Shown: positions 44,230 to 52,673 of the stretch, piece after piece
How the letters are laid out: each line of letters opens with the position of its first letter
Numbering within the stretch: position 1 is the first letter of the stretch
Assembly: GCA_963725655.1 (NCBI GenBank)
Contig: CAVRYY010000002.1
Span: 310,001 to 374,000 of the forward strand
Length of the DNA: 64,000 nt
DNA from: CAVRXT01 sp963725655
Lineage (GTDB): Bacteria > Acidobacteriota > Terriglobia > Acidiferrales > UBA7541
Direction of reading: 5' to 3'
Notes under the pieces: model-generated
The model's input: the letters and a program-made list of their open reading frames with translations, nothing else
Told to the model about the DNA's origin: nothing
The model's database searches: none
Program-made: the position numbers and the translations under genes

Positions 44230-45582
44230 TTATTCCTCGACGCAACGAAACGTTGCGTACATATAGGGGTAGTTCGGCTGAAACCAGTTCCGGAACGGAC
44301 GCCGAAGAAAGCACGCAGCAGTGCGCGCTGATCCGCCCTTCATTACCCAATGCCTGCCGTCAAAAAAATCCGCAGAATACCCTCGATAGAACGGAAACGG
44401 CTCAAATCCCGGGAAAGGAGCGAAAAGCGTCGAAGTCCACTCCCAACCGTTGCCCAGCAAATCTTGCACTCCGAATGCGCTCGCGCCTGCGGGATGTGCC
44501 GTCACCGGCTTTGGATCCCAATGCGTGGAATCGAAATTGCCGCGCGAAGCCTCCGGACCACTGTCGCCCCAAGGGTAGATCCGCTCCGCGGAATCATCCG
44601 GCACACCGTACGCCGCGCGATGCCACTGCCCCTCGGTCGGAAGCGATTTCCCGGCCCACCTGCAGAACGCGGAGGCCTCCGCATAGCTGACGTAGACCGG
44701 ACAATCCAGGGGCAGCGGAACTTCCTCGAACATTCCGCGATATTTCCATTCATTGTCTTTGCGCGCCCAATATAACGGATACTCCATCCCGCGCGATTCC
44801 TTCCACGCCCAGCTTTCTGCATCCCACAATTCGGAATTGTAGTAGCCGCCGGCGCGGACAAATTTTAGGAATTCGCTGTTGGTCACCGGGTACGCGCCAA
44901 TGCTGAACGCGGGCACTTCCACTGACATGCGCTCGAACTCGTTGTCCCATCCAAATTCAAATCGAGGTTCCTGCAATTTCTCCGTCCCAGCGCGCGGTTG
45001 ACCCAGCGTCGCAACGCCGGCCGGAATATCCACCGCTCGCGCCACCACCACGCCGCCAGCCGCGGCTGGCTTCTCCTGGTGGCGCTTCCTGTTGTACGGC
45101 AGTTGGTGCAGCAGGTACGCCAGGGTTTCCGCGTGCATCAATCGATGCTCTACCGCGACGTGCAGCAGCGTGCCGTTGGCGATCGAACTTGGCAGGGCCT
45201 TCGCCCACCGCGGATCGGTGATTCGCTGATCCAGCGTTTCGCGCAACTCCCGGTTGTACTCCCTTACGCGGGCTTCCGCAGGCCAGTCCTCGGCCTGGTC
45301 GTTTGGCAGATCTCCATGCGTCGGATCGATCCCAAACGAAAACAATTTGTCCAGCTCGGCATGGTGCGGATCCAGACCCAGCGCGCCGCGCCCCAGCAGA
45401 TTCCAGTCGAACGCTTCCAGATGTCCCAGATAAAATATCAGCCGGTGCCGCTCGGCTATCGGCCGCGAGTACAGCGCTTCCGAATCGATCAAATCGAAAA
45501 TGGCGTCTGTCTGCTCTCGGGCAGATTCCAAGCGCGCGAACAACAAGTCCAGACTTGTAGCGGCGGTCTTGGTCGAAGCCAT
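44230..45582 (-). CDS. egtB: Ergothioneine sulfoxide synthase EgtB
   Basis: Non-haem iron enzyme of 450 residues that joins hercynine to a thiol with O2, forming the sulfoxide precursor of ergothioneine. The N-terminal DinB-like domain carries the iron triad: LIFYLGHLEAFDWNLL with one His and AVEHRLMHAETLAYLL (HxxxHxE) with two. The C-terminal FGE-sulfatase domain contains VTNSEFLKFVRAGGYYN, RWAGKSLPTEGQWHRAAYG and GNGWEWTSTLFAPFPGF. ATG 45582 has GGAGG 8 bases before it. No egtA or egtC is nearby, which fits cysteine rather than gamma-glutamylcysteine as co-substrate, as in a characterised Chloracidobacterium enzyme. The C-S lyase is not in the window. Confidence 0.93.
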   Translation of the reverse strand: MASTKTAATSLDLLFARLESAREQTDAIFDLIDSEALYSRPIAERHRLIFYLGHLEAFDWNLLGRGALGLDPHHAELDKLFSFGIDPTHGDLPNDQAEDWPAEARVREYNRELRETLDQRITDPRWAKALPSSIANGTLLHVAVEHRLMHAETLAYLLHQLPYNRKRHQEKPAAAGGVVVARAVDIPAGVATLGQPRAGTEKLQEPRFEFGWDNEFERMSVEVPAFSIGAYPVTNSEFLKFVRAGGYYNSELWDAESWAWKESRGMEYPLYWARKDNEWKYRGMFEEVPLPLDCPVYVSYAEASAFCRWAGKSLPTEGQWHRAAYGVPDDSAERIYPWGDSGPEASRGNFDSTHWDPKPVTAHPAGASAFGVQDLLGNGWEWTSTLFAPFPGFEPFPFYRGYSADFFDGRHWVMKGGSARTAACFLRRPFRNWFQPNYPYMYATFRCVEE

Positions 45583-45813
45583 GGAAGCCACCTCCGGGGG
45601 CTACCTTTCTACTCTTTTCGAACGCTTCTGACAACAGCTTAGGTATTAGAGCGACCGAGCCCCTGAGAGTTTCACGGTTTTTTGGGGGCGGCCCAGTACT
45701 CGCTCAGCGACTTTCCGGCATCTAGCGCTGTGAGGTATAACGGAAGGAGCTATTGCTACCAATCGTCGATATAAAGCGCCCCGGAATTGACTTCAAAGCA
45801 GTCGGAGGCTCCA

Positions 45814-46347
45814 ATGACTCCAGCTTCAGTAAATGGAACCCTGCCGGGACTGGGAGTCCTGGAACAGACCCCGATCATTATCGAAAAGCTGGTGCATCTG
45901 GCGAGCCCTGATCAATTGCGGTGGAAGCCTTCGCAGCAACGATGGTCGATCAGCGAAATTCTGGCCCATCTGGTGCACGTCGAAGGCGAATCGTTCCGCG
46001 ACCGCATTGAGCTGATGATTAAGCAAAAAAATCCGCCCATAGCGGAATTCGATCAGGACGCCGCCTATGCGGCAGGAAAATATTCCGGCGGCGCGCCTCT
46101 CGAGCATCTGAAAGTTTTCTGCCACGAGCGCGACCGCACCTTGTCCTTCCTGCGGTATATGTCGCCCAGCGCCTTACCGAGGACTGGGGTACACGCCATA
46201 CACGGAACCATCACCGTGGCGGAACTGATGAACGAGTGGGCATTCCACGACTTGGGGCACATCCGGCAGATCGCGGAATTATTCCGCTCCCGCGCGTTTT
46301 TCCCAGTGATGGGGCCGCTGCAGACTGGATATGTGATTCGGCCCTGA
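45814..46347 (+). CDS. DinB-superfamily protein
   Basis: Protein of 177 residues with a DinB_2-type four-helix bundle. Candidate metal ligands are the His residues in ILAHLVHVEGESFRDRIEL and in AFHDLGHIRQIAEL. ATG 45814 is preceded at proper distance by GGAGG; a TTG at 45787 is unlikely. DinB-fold proteins include thiol-dependent enzymes and the iron domain of EgtB, so a link to the divergent ergothioneine operon is possible but not shown. Confidence 0.78.
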   Translation: MTPASVNGTLPGLGVLEQTPIIIEKLVHLASPDQLRWKPSQQRWSISEILAHLVHVEGESFRDRIELMIKQKNPPIAEFDQDAAYAAGKYSGGAPLEHLKVFCHERDRTLSFLRYMSPSALPRTGVHAIHGTITVAELMNEWAFHDLGHIRQIAELFRSRAFFPVMGPLQTGYVIRP

Positions 46348-46379
46348 CGCACTCTGCGTCCCGGCAGCCCGAAAATTTC

Positions 46380-46859
46380 TCAGGTGTCCCGCGCCGCGCA
46401 TCTGGCTTCCTGAAGCTCTCGCCGAAACTGCAAGACGTCCACCGAATGCACGGCCACTTTCCGTGAACCTACAAAAATTACCGGCACGTCGTTGGTGTAC
46501 ATCTCGCGCACCTGCCGGTCGGTATCAATATCCATTTCGCGCAACTGCGCCCCAAACTCCGAAATCCACGGCGCCATCGCAGCCTTGGCCACCTCGCATA
46601 GGTGGCAGCCGGGCCGCGTATACAGAGTCACCTCCAGCGGCCCTGCCAGCGCCAACCGTCCCGCTTCAGTGCGCCGGTAATAATCCCCGCCGGTGGGTTC
46701 GAGCGATCCATCGCGCACCAAACCGCCCACCGCATCCAGAACGGCCGCGCGCTCTTCTGGCGGGGCGCCCGCAACGAGTTCGAAAAACGTGTGCAGGTCC
46801 AGGCGGTCGCGCTTCAGGTCGTCAAATGTCGCGAGAATTCGTTGGGTGAGTTCTGGCAT
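46380..46859 (-). CDS. Glutaredoxin-like protein with N-terminal helical domain
   Basis: Protein of 159 residues. The C-terminal ~80 residues have a glutaredoxin/DUF836 fold with the redox motif YTRPGCHLCEVAK (C-x2-C) and cis-Pro VPVIFVGSRKVA. The N-terminal ~70 residues (ELTQRILATFDDLKRDRLDL) are helical and end in a winged-like EPTGGDYYRRTEAGRLAL segment I cannot assign. ATG 46859 is chosen. It ends head-to-tail with the uncharacterised gene upstream on the same strand, 58 bp away. Confidence 0.75.
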   Translation of the reverse strand: MPELTQRILATFDDLKRDRLDLHTFFELVAGAPPEERAAVLDAVGGLVRDGSLEPTGGDYYRRTEAGRLALAGPLEVTLYTRPGCHLCEVAKAAMAPWISEFGAQLREMDIDTDRQVREMYTNDVPVIFVGSRKVAVHSVDVLQFRRELQEARCAARDT

Positions 46860-46917
46860 GGGGAAAACTACGGGAAAAACGCGCTGGTCGGGCAAAATGC
46901 CGCCTTTTCAGGCAGCT

Positions 46918-47361
46918 CTAATCTTCGTGGTGCTGTTCCACAACTCCGACGGTATCATCCGGCACGGCCCCCGGCCGGCCTTTCACGCGATCGTACACGC
47001 TGTAGTGGCACGTGGAGCCCAGCGCTTCATTGTAATAGGTTGGCACGCCGAGTCCGGTGCGCAGTTCTTCGTTGAATTTTCGCAAGTTGGAAAGATGCCC
47101 CATGTGCGCGGGCACCTTGGTATCGTCGTGGGTGATCAGAAATTTCTGATAGCCGGCATCCCACAGACGCGTGAACTGCCCTTGGTACATGATGGTCGGC
47201 AATTCGGTCATCACAAAGGACCCGTCAGGGGCGCGGCGCAACTCTGCGCCACAGCCGTACTTCTCGATTCGCACCACACCGCCGGTGCTGCGCAGGCTGA
47301 ACCCCAGAGCCGGCAGGGTATCGATCTGTTTCAAGTCAAAGTGACGGTTGATGTACCACAT
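46918..47361 (-). CDS. Uncharacterised protein
   Basis: A 147-residue soluble protein I do not recognise. It begins MWYINRHFDLKQIDTLPALG and contains VVRIEKYGCGAELRRAPDGS, then FVMTELPTIMYQGQFTRLWD, LITHDDTKVPAHMGHLSNLR and VPTYYNEALGSTCHYSVYDR. It has several aromatic and His residues, two Cys and no membrane segment or signal. It precedes the glutaredoxin-like gene on the same strand, so a redox-related role is possible. Codon use resembles the neighbours. Confidence 0.6.
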   Translation of the reverse strand: MWYINRHFDLKQIDTLPALGFSLRSTGGVVRIEKYGCGAELRRAPDGSFVMTELPTIMYQGQFTRLWDAGYQKFLITHDDTKVPAHMGHLSNLRKFNEELRTGLGVPTYYNEALGSTCHYSVYDRVKGRPGAVPDDTVGVVEQHHED

Positions 47362-47532
47362 GGAAATCCAGAATATGAAGTCGCGCCGAGATAGTCAATA
47401 GAGGCCCCAAATCCGTAATCCACCGAGGCGGACCTTTTTCGCTAACTCGAGGCCGCGAAATTGAATACAATCTGCCTCTCGCGCATCTAATCTGACCGGG
47501 GAATAGCTGCTACGTCCGCCGCCCCGCGACCC

Positions 47533-48498
47533 ATGGGACCCTACAAAGAAATGCTGCTCGACGATCGCACGCTGCCAATGTATCGCCAAGGGCATAGTCT
47601 GGTCGATCAGATCGGCAATACGCCGCTGCTGCGCCTGCCGCGCCTCTTTAAGGATTTCCCGGCTATCGAGGTTTACGCCAAGGCCGAATGGTTCAATCCC
47701 GGCGGATCGGTAAAAGATCGCGCGGCATGGTCGATGATTCGTGAGGGCGAACGCCAAGGCAAACTCGGCCCTGGAAAGATTCTTCTCGATTCCACCAGCG
47801 GCAACACTGGCATCGCCTACGCCATGATTGGCGCCGCCCGCGGCTACCCGGTGAAGTTGTGCCTGCCCACCAGCGCCTCCGAAGAACGCAAGCGCATCCT
47901 GAAAGCCTACGGCGCGGAACTGATTCTGACGCCGGGCGATGAGGGTTCGGACGGCGCGATTCGCCGCGTTCGCCAGATATATGCCGAGGACCCGCAAAAA
48001 TACTTCTATCCCGATCAGTACTCGAACCCGGCGAATCCCGCAGCCCATCGCGAAACCACCGCCGTGGAAATCTGGGACCAGACCCGCGGGAGAATCACCC
48101 ATTTCGTTGCCGGACTCGGAACCAGCGGCACGTTCGTGGGCACCGTCAGTGGCCTGAAGGCATTCAATCCTGCGATTCGCGCTATCAGCCTCCAGCCGGA
48201 ATCATCATTCCATGGCCTCGAAGGCATGAAGCACATGGCCACCTCCATCGTCCCGCGGATTTACGACCCTAAGCTCGCCGACGAAGATTTTTCGGTGCAG
48301 ACCGAATATGCCTACAAAATGGTGCGCCGCGTAGCTCGCGAAGAGGGACTGCTCGTCGGCATCAGTTCCGGTGCAGCGCTGTGGGGGTGTTTGGAAATTG
48401 CCCGCCGGCTGCCGCAAGATGCTTCCGCCGTGATCGTGACGGTATTCCCCGATTCTGGCGATAAATACCTCAGCGAGCGCTTCTGGGACGAATCCTAG
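47533..48498 (+). CDS. cysM: Cysteine synthase, CysM-like (protein-thiocarboxylate type suggested)
   Basis: PLP-dependent beta-replacement enzyme of 321 residues. NPGGSVKDRAAWSMI contains the PLP Lys, STSGNTGIAYAMIGA binds the cofactor phosphate region, GLGTSGTFVGTVSG is the second phosphate loop, and VGISSGAALWG closes the active site. Its partners downstream are a JAMM protease, a MoaD/CysO-like carrier and a MoeZ-like E1, the same set as the Mycobacterium CysM-Mec-CysO-MoeZ route. It therefore probably joins O-phosphoserine or O-acetylserine with a carrier thiocarboxylate rather than free sulfide. Confidence 0.9.
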   Translation: MGPYKEMLLDDRTLPMYRQGHSLVDQIGNTPLLRLPRLFKDFPAIEVYAKAEWFNPGGSVKDRAAWSMIREGERQGKLGPGKILLDSTSGNTGIAYAMIGAARGYPVKLCLPTSASEERKRILKAYGAELILTPGDEGSDGAIRRVRQIYAEDPQKYFYPDQYSNPANPAAHRETTAVEIWDQTRGRITHFVAGLGTSGTFVGTVSGLKAFNPAIRAISLQPESSFHGLEGMKHMATSIVPRIYDPKLADEDFSVQTEYAYKMVRRVAREEGLLVGISSGAALWGCLEIARRLPQDASAVIVTVFPDSGDKYLSERFWDES

Positions 48499-48505
48499 AC
48501 TTCAT

Positions 48506-48928
48506 ATGCTAAGACTCAACGAAAAATTCGCTGCCGCGATTCGCGCCCACGGTGTGCAGAGCTATCCTCACGAATGTTGCGGTGCGATCCTGGGCCGCGA
48601 TGCGGGGATTGCTCGCGAAGTGCTGGGGCTGGTCCCGCTGGCCAATCGACGCGACGATTCACCGCGCAATCGCTTTGAAATTACTTCGGATGACGTACGC
48701 ATGGCCGAGAATAAAGCCCGCGATTTGGGCTGCGACCTGGTCGGCTGGTATCATTCACATCCGGACGCCCCGGCGCGGCCTAGCGACTTCGATCGGGAAC
48801 ATGCCTGGCCGTGGTACAGCTACATCATCGTCAGCATTGAAAAGGCCGAGCCCAGGACCATGAATTGCTGGCGCCTGGTGGACGACCGGTCGCGCTACGA
48901 CGCCGAGCCAATCGAAATCATCGGATGA
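48506..48928 (+). CDS. JAMM/M67 metalloprotease, Mec-like
   Basis: Zinc protease of 140 residues. The JAMM signature is complete: Glu in YPHECCGAILG, then WYHSHPDAPARPSDFD, that is H-x-H-x7-S-x2-D. In the CysO pathway such an enzyme cuts the new cysteine from the carrier's C terminus. It starts 7 bases after the synthase stop and ends 13 bases before the carrier gene. It may also trim the carrier, which here carries one residue beyond its Gly-Gly. Confidence 0.9.
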   Translation: MLRLNEKFAAAIRAHGVQSYPHECCGAILGRDAGIAREVLGLVPLANRRDDSPRNRFEITSDDVRMAENKARDLGCDLVGWYHSHPDAPARPSDFDREHAWPWYSYIIVSIEKAEPRTMNCWRLVDDRSRYDAEPIEIIG

Positions 48929-48941
48929 GAGGAAGCGATTC

Positions 48942-49220
48942 ATGCCCATCAAGATACTGATACCCACGCCGTTGCGGGCGTACACCAATAAACTCGACAC
49001 CGTGGAGGTGCAAGCGGCTACCGTCGGGGACGCCATTTCCGCGCTCACCACGCAATTCAGCGACCTGCGCAAACATCTATATAATGATGAAGGCAGGCTG
49101 CGCAGTTTCGTGAACGTCTATTTGAACGACGAAGATATTCGCTTCTTGAAGAAAGATCAAACCGAGCTAAGCGACGGCGATACCATCAGTATCGTGCCGT
49201 CCATCGCCGGCGGACGTTAA
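48942..49220 (+). CDS. MoaD/ThiS-family sulfur carrier, CysO-like, ending Gly-Gly-Arg
   Basis: Ubiquitin-fold protein of 92 residues (IKILIPTPLRAYTNKLDTVE at the start, VNVYLNDEDIRFLKKDQTEL before the final strand, then ISIVPSIAGGR). In active carriers the C-terminal Gly is adenylated and thiocarboxylated, so Gly-Gly normally ends the chain. Here a single Arg follows. Removal of that residue, plausibly by the JAMM protease encoded just upstream, would be needed before activation by the downstream E1. Confidence 0.9.
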   Translation: MPIKILIPTPLRAYTNKLDTVEVQAATVGDAISALTTQFSDLRKHLYNDEGRLRSFVNVYLNDEDIRFLKKDQTELSDGDTISIVPSIAGGR

Positions 49221-49239
49221 TCGCCGAAAGGGAACCGCA

Positions 49240-50424
49240 ATGGCTACAAAAATTGGCGCGGCGCCACAAACGCCGGCACCTGTATCGCTTTCCAACGAAG
49301 AAATTCTTCGCTACAGCCGCCACCTGATCATGCCCGAAGTCGGCATGGAGGGGCAGCTCAAGCTCAAGGCCGCTAAAGTATTGCTAATCGGTACGGGAGG
49401 ATTAGGCGCGCCGCTCGGACTCTATCTTGCCGCGGCCGGCGTCGGCCGGCTGGGCTTGGTCGATTTCGACACGGTCGACGTCACCAATCTCCAGCGCCAA
49501 ATCATGTTCGGCACTTCCGATGTCGGACGTCCAAAGAGTGTCGCTGCCACCCAGCGCCTGGCCTCGCTCAATCCAGACATTCACATCGAAACCTACGATA
49601 CGCACTTGACCACCGAAAACGCTCTCGATCTCCTTCGCGATTACGACGTAATCGTCGACGGCACCGATAATTTCCCCACCCGCTACCTGGTGAACGACGC
49701 ATCCGTCCTGCTCGGCAAGCCCAACGTCTACGGTTCCATCTTTCGCTTTGACGGCCAGGTGAGTGTCTTCGGCGCCCCCGGCGGCCCGTGCTACCGCTGC
49801 GTATATCCTGAACCTCCTCCCCCAGGCTTGGTTCCGTCGTGCGCCGAAGGTGGCGTGCTCGGTGTCCTGCCGGGAATCGTCGGCTGCATCCAAGCGATGG
49901 AAGTGATCAAGCTGATCTTGGGTATTGGCGATCCCCTTATCGGCCGGCTGCTGCTCTTTGACGCTCTCGGAATGAAGTTCCGCGAACTCAAGCTGCGGAA
50001 GAACCCCGATTGCCCGGTCTGCGGCACCCATCCCACCGTCACCAAGCTCATCGACTACGTCCAATTCTGCGGCATTCGCGGCGAAGAAGCCCCGGCGCAG
50101 CAGACTTCGGTTCCCGACATTACTCCGCGTGAGCTGAAGGCTCGCCTCGATCGCGGCGACGATCTCTACATTCTCGATGTCCGCGAGCCGCACGAATTCC
50201 AGATTTGCAATATCGGCGGCCACCTGATCCCTCTAGGCGACCTGCCAAAGCGCGTAAGCGAACTCGATTCCTCTAAAGAAATTGTCGCGCATTGCCGCAG
50301 CGGTAAGCGCTCAGCCGAAGCCTCGGAATTTCTTCGCAAGGCCGGGTTCCGCAAGATTTTGAATTTGAAGGGCGGAATTCTGGCATGGGCGGATGAAGTC
50401 GATCCGTCCATGCCGAAGTATTGA
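49240..50424 (+). CDS. moeZ: MoeZ-like adenylyltransferase/sulfurtransferase (E1-rhodanese fusion)
   Basis: Activates the carrier's C terminus with ATP and transfers sulfur to it. Residues ~20-260 form the MoeB/ThiF E1 domain: LIGTGGLGAPLGLYLAAAGV binds nucleotide, and LVDFDTVDVTNLQRQIMF follows. GPCYRC and CPVC are the zinc-binding CxxC pairs, and PSCAEGGVLGVLPG holds the conserved Cys. The C-terminal ~110 residues are a rhodanese domain with the active loop HCRSGKRSAEA. The 394-residue length and fusion match MoeZ. Confidence 0.92.
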   Translation: MATKIGAAPQTPAPVSLSNEEILRYSRHLIMPEVGMEGQLKLKAAKVLLIGTGGLGAPLGLYLAAAGVGRLGLVDFDTVDVTNLQRQIMFGTSDVGRPKSVAATQRLASLNPDIHIETYDTHLTTENALDLLRDYDVIVDGTDNFPTRYLVNDASVLLGKPNVYGSIFRFDGQVSVFGAPGGPCYRCVYPEPPPPGLVPSCAEGGVLGVLPGIVGCIQAMEVIKLILGIGDPLIGRLLLFDALGMKFRELKLRKNPDCPVCGTHPTVTKLIDYVQFCGIRGEEAPAQQTSVPDITPRELKARLDRGDDLYILDVREPHEFQICNIGGHLIPLGDLPKRVSELDSSKEIVAHCRSGKRSAEASEFLRKAGFRKILNLKGGILAWADEVDPSMPKY

Positions 50425-50483
50425 CGCCGCCCGCTGTAGCCGGGCGAAAGCCGTAAATCAGAATTTCAAGGTGAGGATTCCGA

Positions 50484-50714
50484 ATGGCAACGAAGATAAC
50501 CGTAGGCACCAATGGACCGCTCCGTATCGAAGGCGATTTCGAGATTTGCGATCAACAGGGAAACACATTCGGCTTGGCAGGCCGCACTGCCCTGGGCCTT
50601 TGCCGCTGCGGCCATTCCGAAAACAAGCCGTTCTGCGACGGCAAACACCGCGAATTCAACTTCCAGAGCGAAACCCCGGCCCGTGATTTGCCGCCTCCCA
50701 AGCCTAAGATCTAG
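50484..50714 (+). CDS. CDGSH-type iron-sulfur protein
   Basis: Small 76-residue protein with the mitoNEET-like 2Fe-2S motif CRCGHSENKPFCDGKH: three Cys and one His with normal spacing, Lys replacing the usual Ser/Thr before the His. The N terminus (TVGTNGPLRIEGDFEICDQQ) makes a short beta sheet and the tail is Pro-rich. It lies 59 bp after moeZ on the same strand. Electron-transfer or cluster-transfer role is probable; partner unknown. Confidence 0.85.
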   Translation: MATKITVGTNGPLRIEGDFEICDQQGNTFGLAGRTALGLCRCGHSENKPFCDGKHREFNFQSETPARDLPPPKPKI

Positions 50715-50863
50715 CACGATTGCCCTTTTTGAGCCGACCGCCGGCGCTGCCCACCGGCTACCCAGTCGGTAACTTTTCCACCCGTCAAAGTGTACCGCAG
50801 CGAGGCTGTAGTACTGTTCCAATATGGGAAAACCAGCAACCCCAATCATTCCAAGATCTTAGT

Positions 50864-50899
50864 AACCTGTCGTTCTGGCCCACTTTGGGCCAGTAGGTT
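50864..50899 (+). other. Hairpin in the leader of the diguanylate cyclase gene
   Basis: CTGGCCCA (50875-50882) and TGGGCCAG (50886-50893) form a perfect 8-bp stem with a 3-base loop; AACCT (50864-50868) and AGGTT (50895-50899) extend it outside an internal bulge. There is no T tract, so it is not an obvious terminator. It ends about 38 bases before the GTG start. Confidence 0.4.
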
Positions 50900-50936
50900 G
50901 CTGTTACCCTTGGGGACTTAGGCATCCCATGGGGGA

Positions 50937-52241
50937 GTGGTGCGCGTACGAGTTCGTACCGAGGGCTTCTTTCAGACGCTGCGGCTTTGGATCGCGGGAG
51001 CGATCATTTTCGCGGCGTTCGTGGCGCTCGTCTATGCGCTGCGCAAGTCGCCCTACATCGCTGACCCATACCTCGACAACTACCTGCAGATGGCGGGGGG
51101 CTTGCTGGGCTTTACCTTCGCGGCCAACGCCCTGGTTCGCTTCAAGGGAAATCACGACCGTCTCTCCCTGATTCTCGCATTTGGATTTCTCTTATCCGGA
51201 CTCATCGAAGCTGGCGCCAGCGTCTCGGTCTACCGTGATATCGGGCTGTCGATCTCTCCGCTACAGTATGTCTCGGTCGCCTGGATGTCTGGCCGAACGC
51301 TGCTCGCCGTGCTGCTGATTGCCGGGCTGTTTGTTGAACGCCGGACGCCCAGCTCGCGCGAATCCACGAAGGAAATCGGAGTCGCCACACTGATTGTTGG
51401 CGCCGCTGCATATCTCACCAGCGCATTTTATTTCGCCTTGCCGGTCACCCTGGGAATCTACCGTCACGCTTTCATTCCGAGGGCTTGGGATCTGCTTCCG
51501 GCTGCGCTTTACATCGCCGCCACCGTCGGTTACCAGCGCCGGCTCCGCAATACCTCTACCTCTCTCGACAAAGCGTTGGTGGTCGCCGCAGGAATGAACG
51601 TGGCCTGTCACTTGGCGATGTGCCAGTCCGAACGCTTGCTCGATGCCCCTTTCATTTTCGCGAACGTTCTGATGGTTTCCAGCTACGCCGTCGTTTTGGG
51701 CGGCACTTTGCTTGATAACGCCAAGCTATTCGACCAGGTGAGCCACCTGGCCATCAGTGATCCACTCACCGGGCTCGCCAATCACCGCCGCTTGATCGAG
51801 GTGATTGAAAATGAACTCCAGCGTTCCCGGCGTACCGGACGCGAGTTCGCACTCCTGCTGCTCGATCTCGATGGACTGAAGGCGATCAACGATAAGCACG
51901 GCCACTTAGTGGGCAGCCGTGCCATCAAGCGCCTGGGTGAAGTTTTGCACAGTCAGTGCCGTTCGATGGACACCGCGGCTCGCTACGGTGGCGACGAGTT
52001 CGCCGTGCTGCTGACCGAGGCCACCGAAGATCCCGCGCTGAAAGTAGCGGCCCGAATTTGCGAACGCCTGGCCAACGACGGTCAGGAGCCGCGGGTCACC
52101 GTCAGCGTGGGCGTCTCCGTTTATCCGCGCGATGGCGAGACCGTCGAAAAGCTGCTGGGGGCAGCCGACCGGGCGCTCTATGGTATGAAACGACACGAGA
52201 CTCCCAAATTCCGCATCGAGAATGTGGCCGCATGCCTGTAA
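50937..52241 (+). CDS. Membrane diguanylate cyclase (GGDEF)
   Basis: Makes cyclic di-GMP from two GTP. The N-terminal ~250 residues contain about seven hydrophobic spans, a MASE-like sensor I cannot assign to a named subtype. The catalytic domain (residues ~280-425) starts LAISDPLTGLANHRRLIEV and has LLLDLDGLKAINDKHGHL and the active YGGDEF, followed by VSVGVSVYP. An RxxD inhibitory site is not evident. GTG 50937 lies directly after GGGGGA; the exact start is uncertain. A PilZ gene follows 20 bp downstream. Confidence 0.88.
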   Translation: MVRVRVRTEGFFQTLRLWIAGAIIFAAFVALVYALRKSPYIADPYLDNYLQMAGGLLGFTFAANALVRFKGNHDRLSLILAFGFLLSGLIEAGASVSVYRDIGLSISPLQYVSVAWMSGRTLLAVLLIAGLFVERRTPSSRESTKEIGVATLIVGAAAYLTSAFYFALPVTLGIYRHAFIPRAWDLLPAALYIAATVGYQRRLRNTSTSLDKALVVAAGMNVACHLAMCQSERLLDAPFIFANVLMVSSYAVVLGGTLLDNAKLFDQVSHLAISDPLTGLANHRRLIEVIENELQRSRRTGREFALLLLDLDGLKAINDKHGHLVGSRAIKRLGEVLHSQCRSMDTAARYGGDEFAVLLTEATEDPALKVAARICERLANDGQEPRVTVSVGVSVYPRDGETVEKLLGAADRALYGMKRHETPKFRIENVAACL

Positions 52242-52261
52242 GCTTCGCGAAAGGAGTTGCC

Positions 52262-52600
52262 ATGTTCTTTCGCAAGAAGGCCCCTGCGGCCGAGGTTCAC
52301 GAACATCCACGGCGCGAAAAGCGCGTGCCCATGGAAGTGGGAGTTCACATCGCCGGGCACGTCGAGCAGCCCGGAGTGGAAACCACATTCACCGAAAATG
52401 TTAGCGAACGCGGCGTGCGGGTAATGAGTGCGCGGCGCTGGAAGATTGGCGATCAGATCACCGTCGCCACGCTCACCGGTTCTTTCCGTTCGGTCGCGCG
52501 TGTGGCCTATTGCGAGTTGGTCCGCGGCGCCGGCTTTGTAGTGGGAATTGAGTTCTTAGAGTCACAGGGACACTGGATACTGGGCCACTCGGCGTACTAG
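52262..52600 (+). CDS. PilZ-domain cyclic-di-GMP receptor
   Basis: Protein of 112 residues. ATG 52262 has AAGGAG upstream. The c-di-GMP signatures are the Arg-rich switch HPRREKRVPMEV and NVSERGVRVMSA (the D/NxSxxG motif). The remaining strands (DQITVATLTGSFRSVARVAY, GFVVGIEFLE) complete the beta barrel. Directly behind the cyclase gene, it is probably a dedicated sensor of locally produced messenger. No output domain is attached. Confidence 0.82.
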   Translation: MFFRKKAPAAEVHEHPRREKRVPMEVGVHIAGHVEQPGVETTFTENVSERGVRVMSARRWKIGDQITVATLTGSFRSVARVAYCELVRGAGFVVGIEFLESQGHWILGHSAY

Positions 52601-52673
52601 TTGGGCCGCCGCCACGCTTCTGGCCGCGTGCCCCGTCACCCGAGGCTGCACCACCCGCAGCCACCGCAACTCA

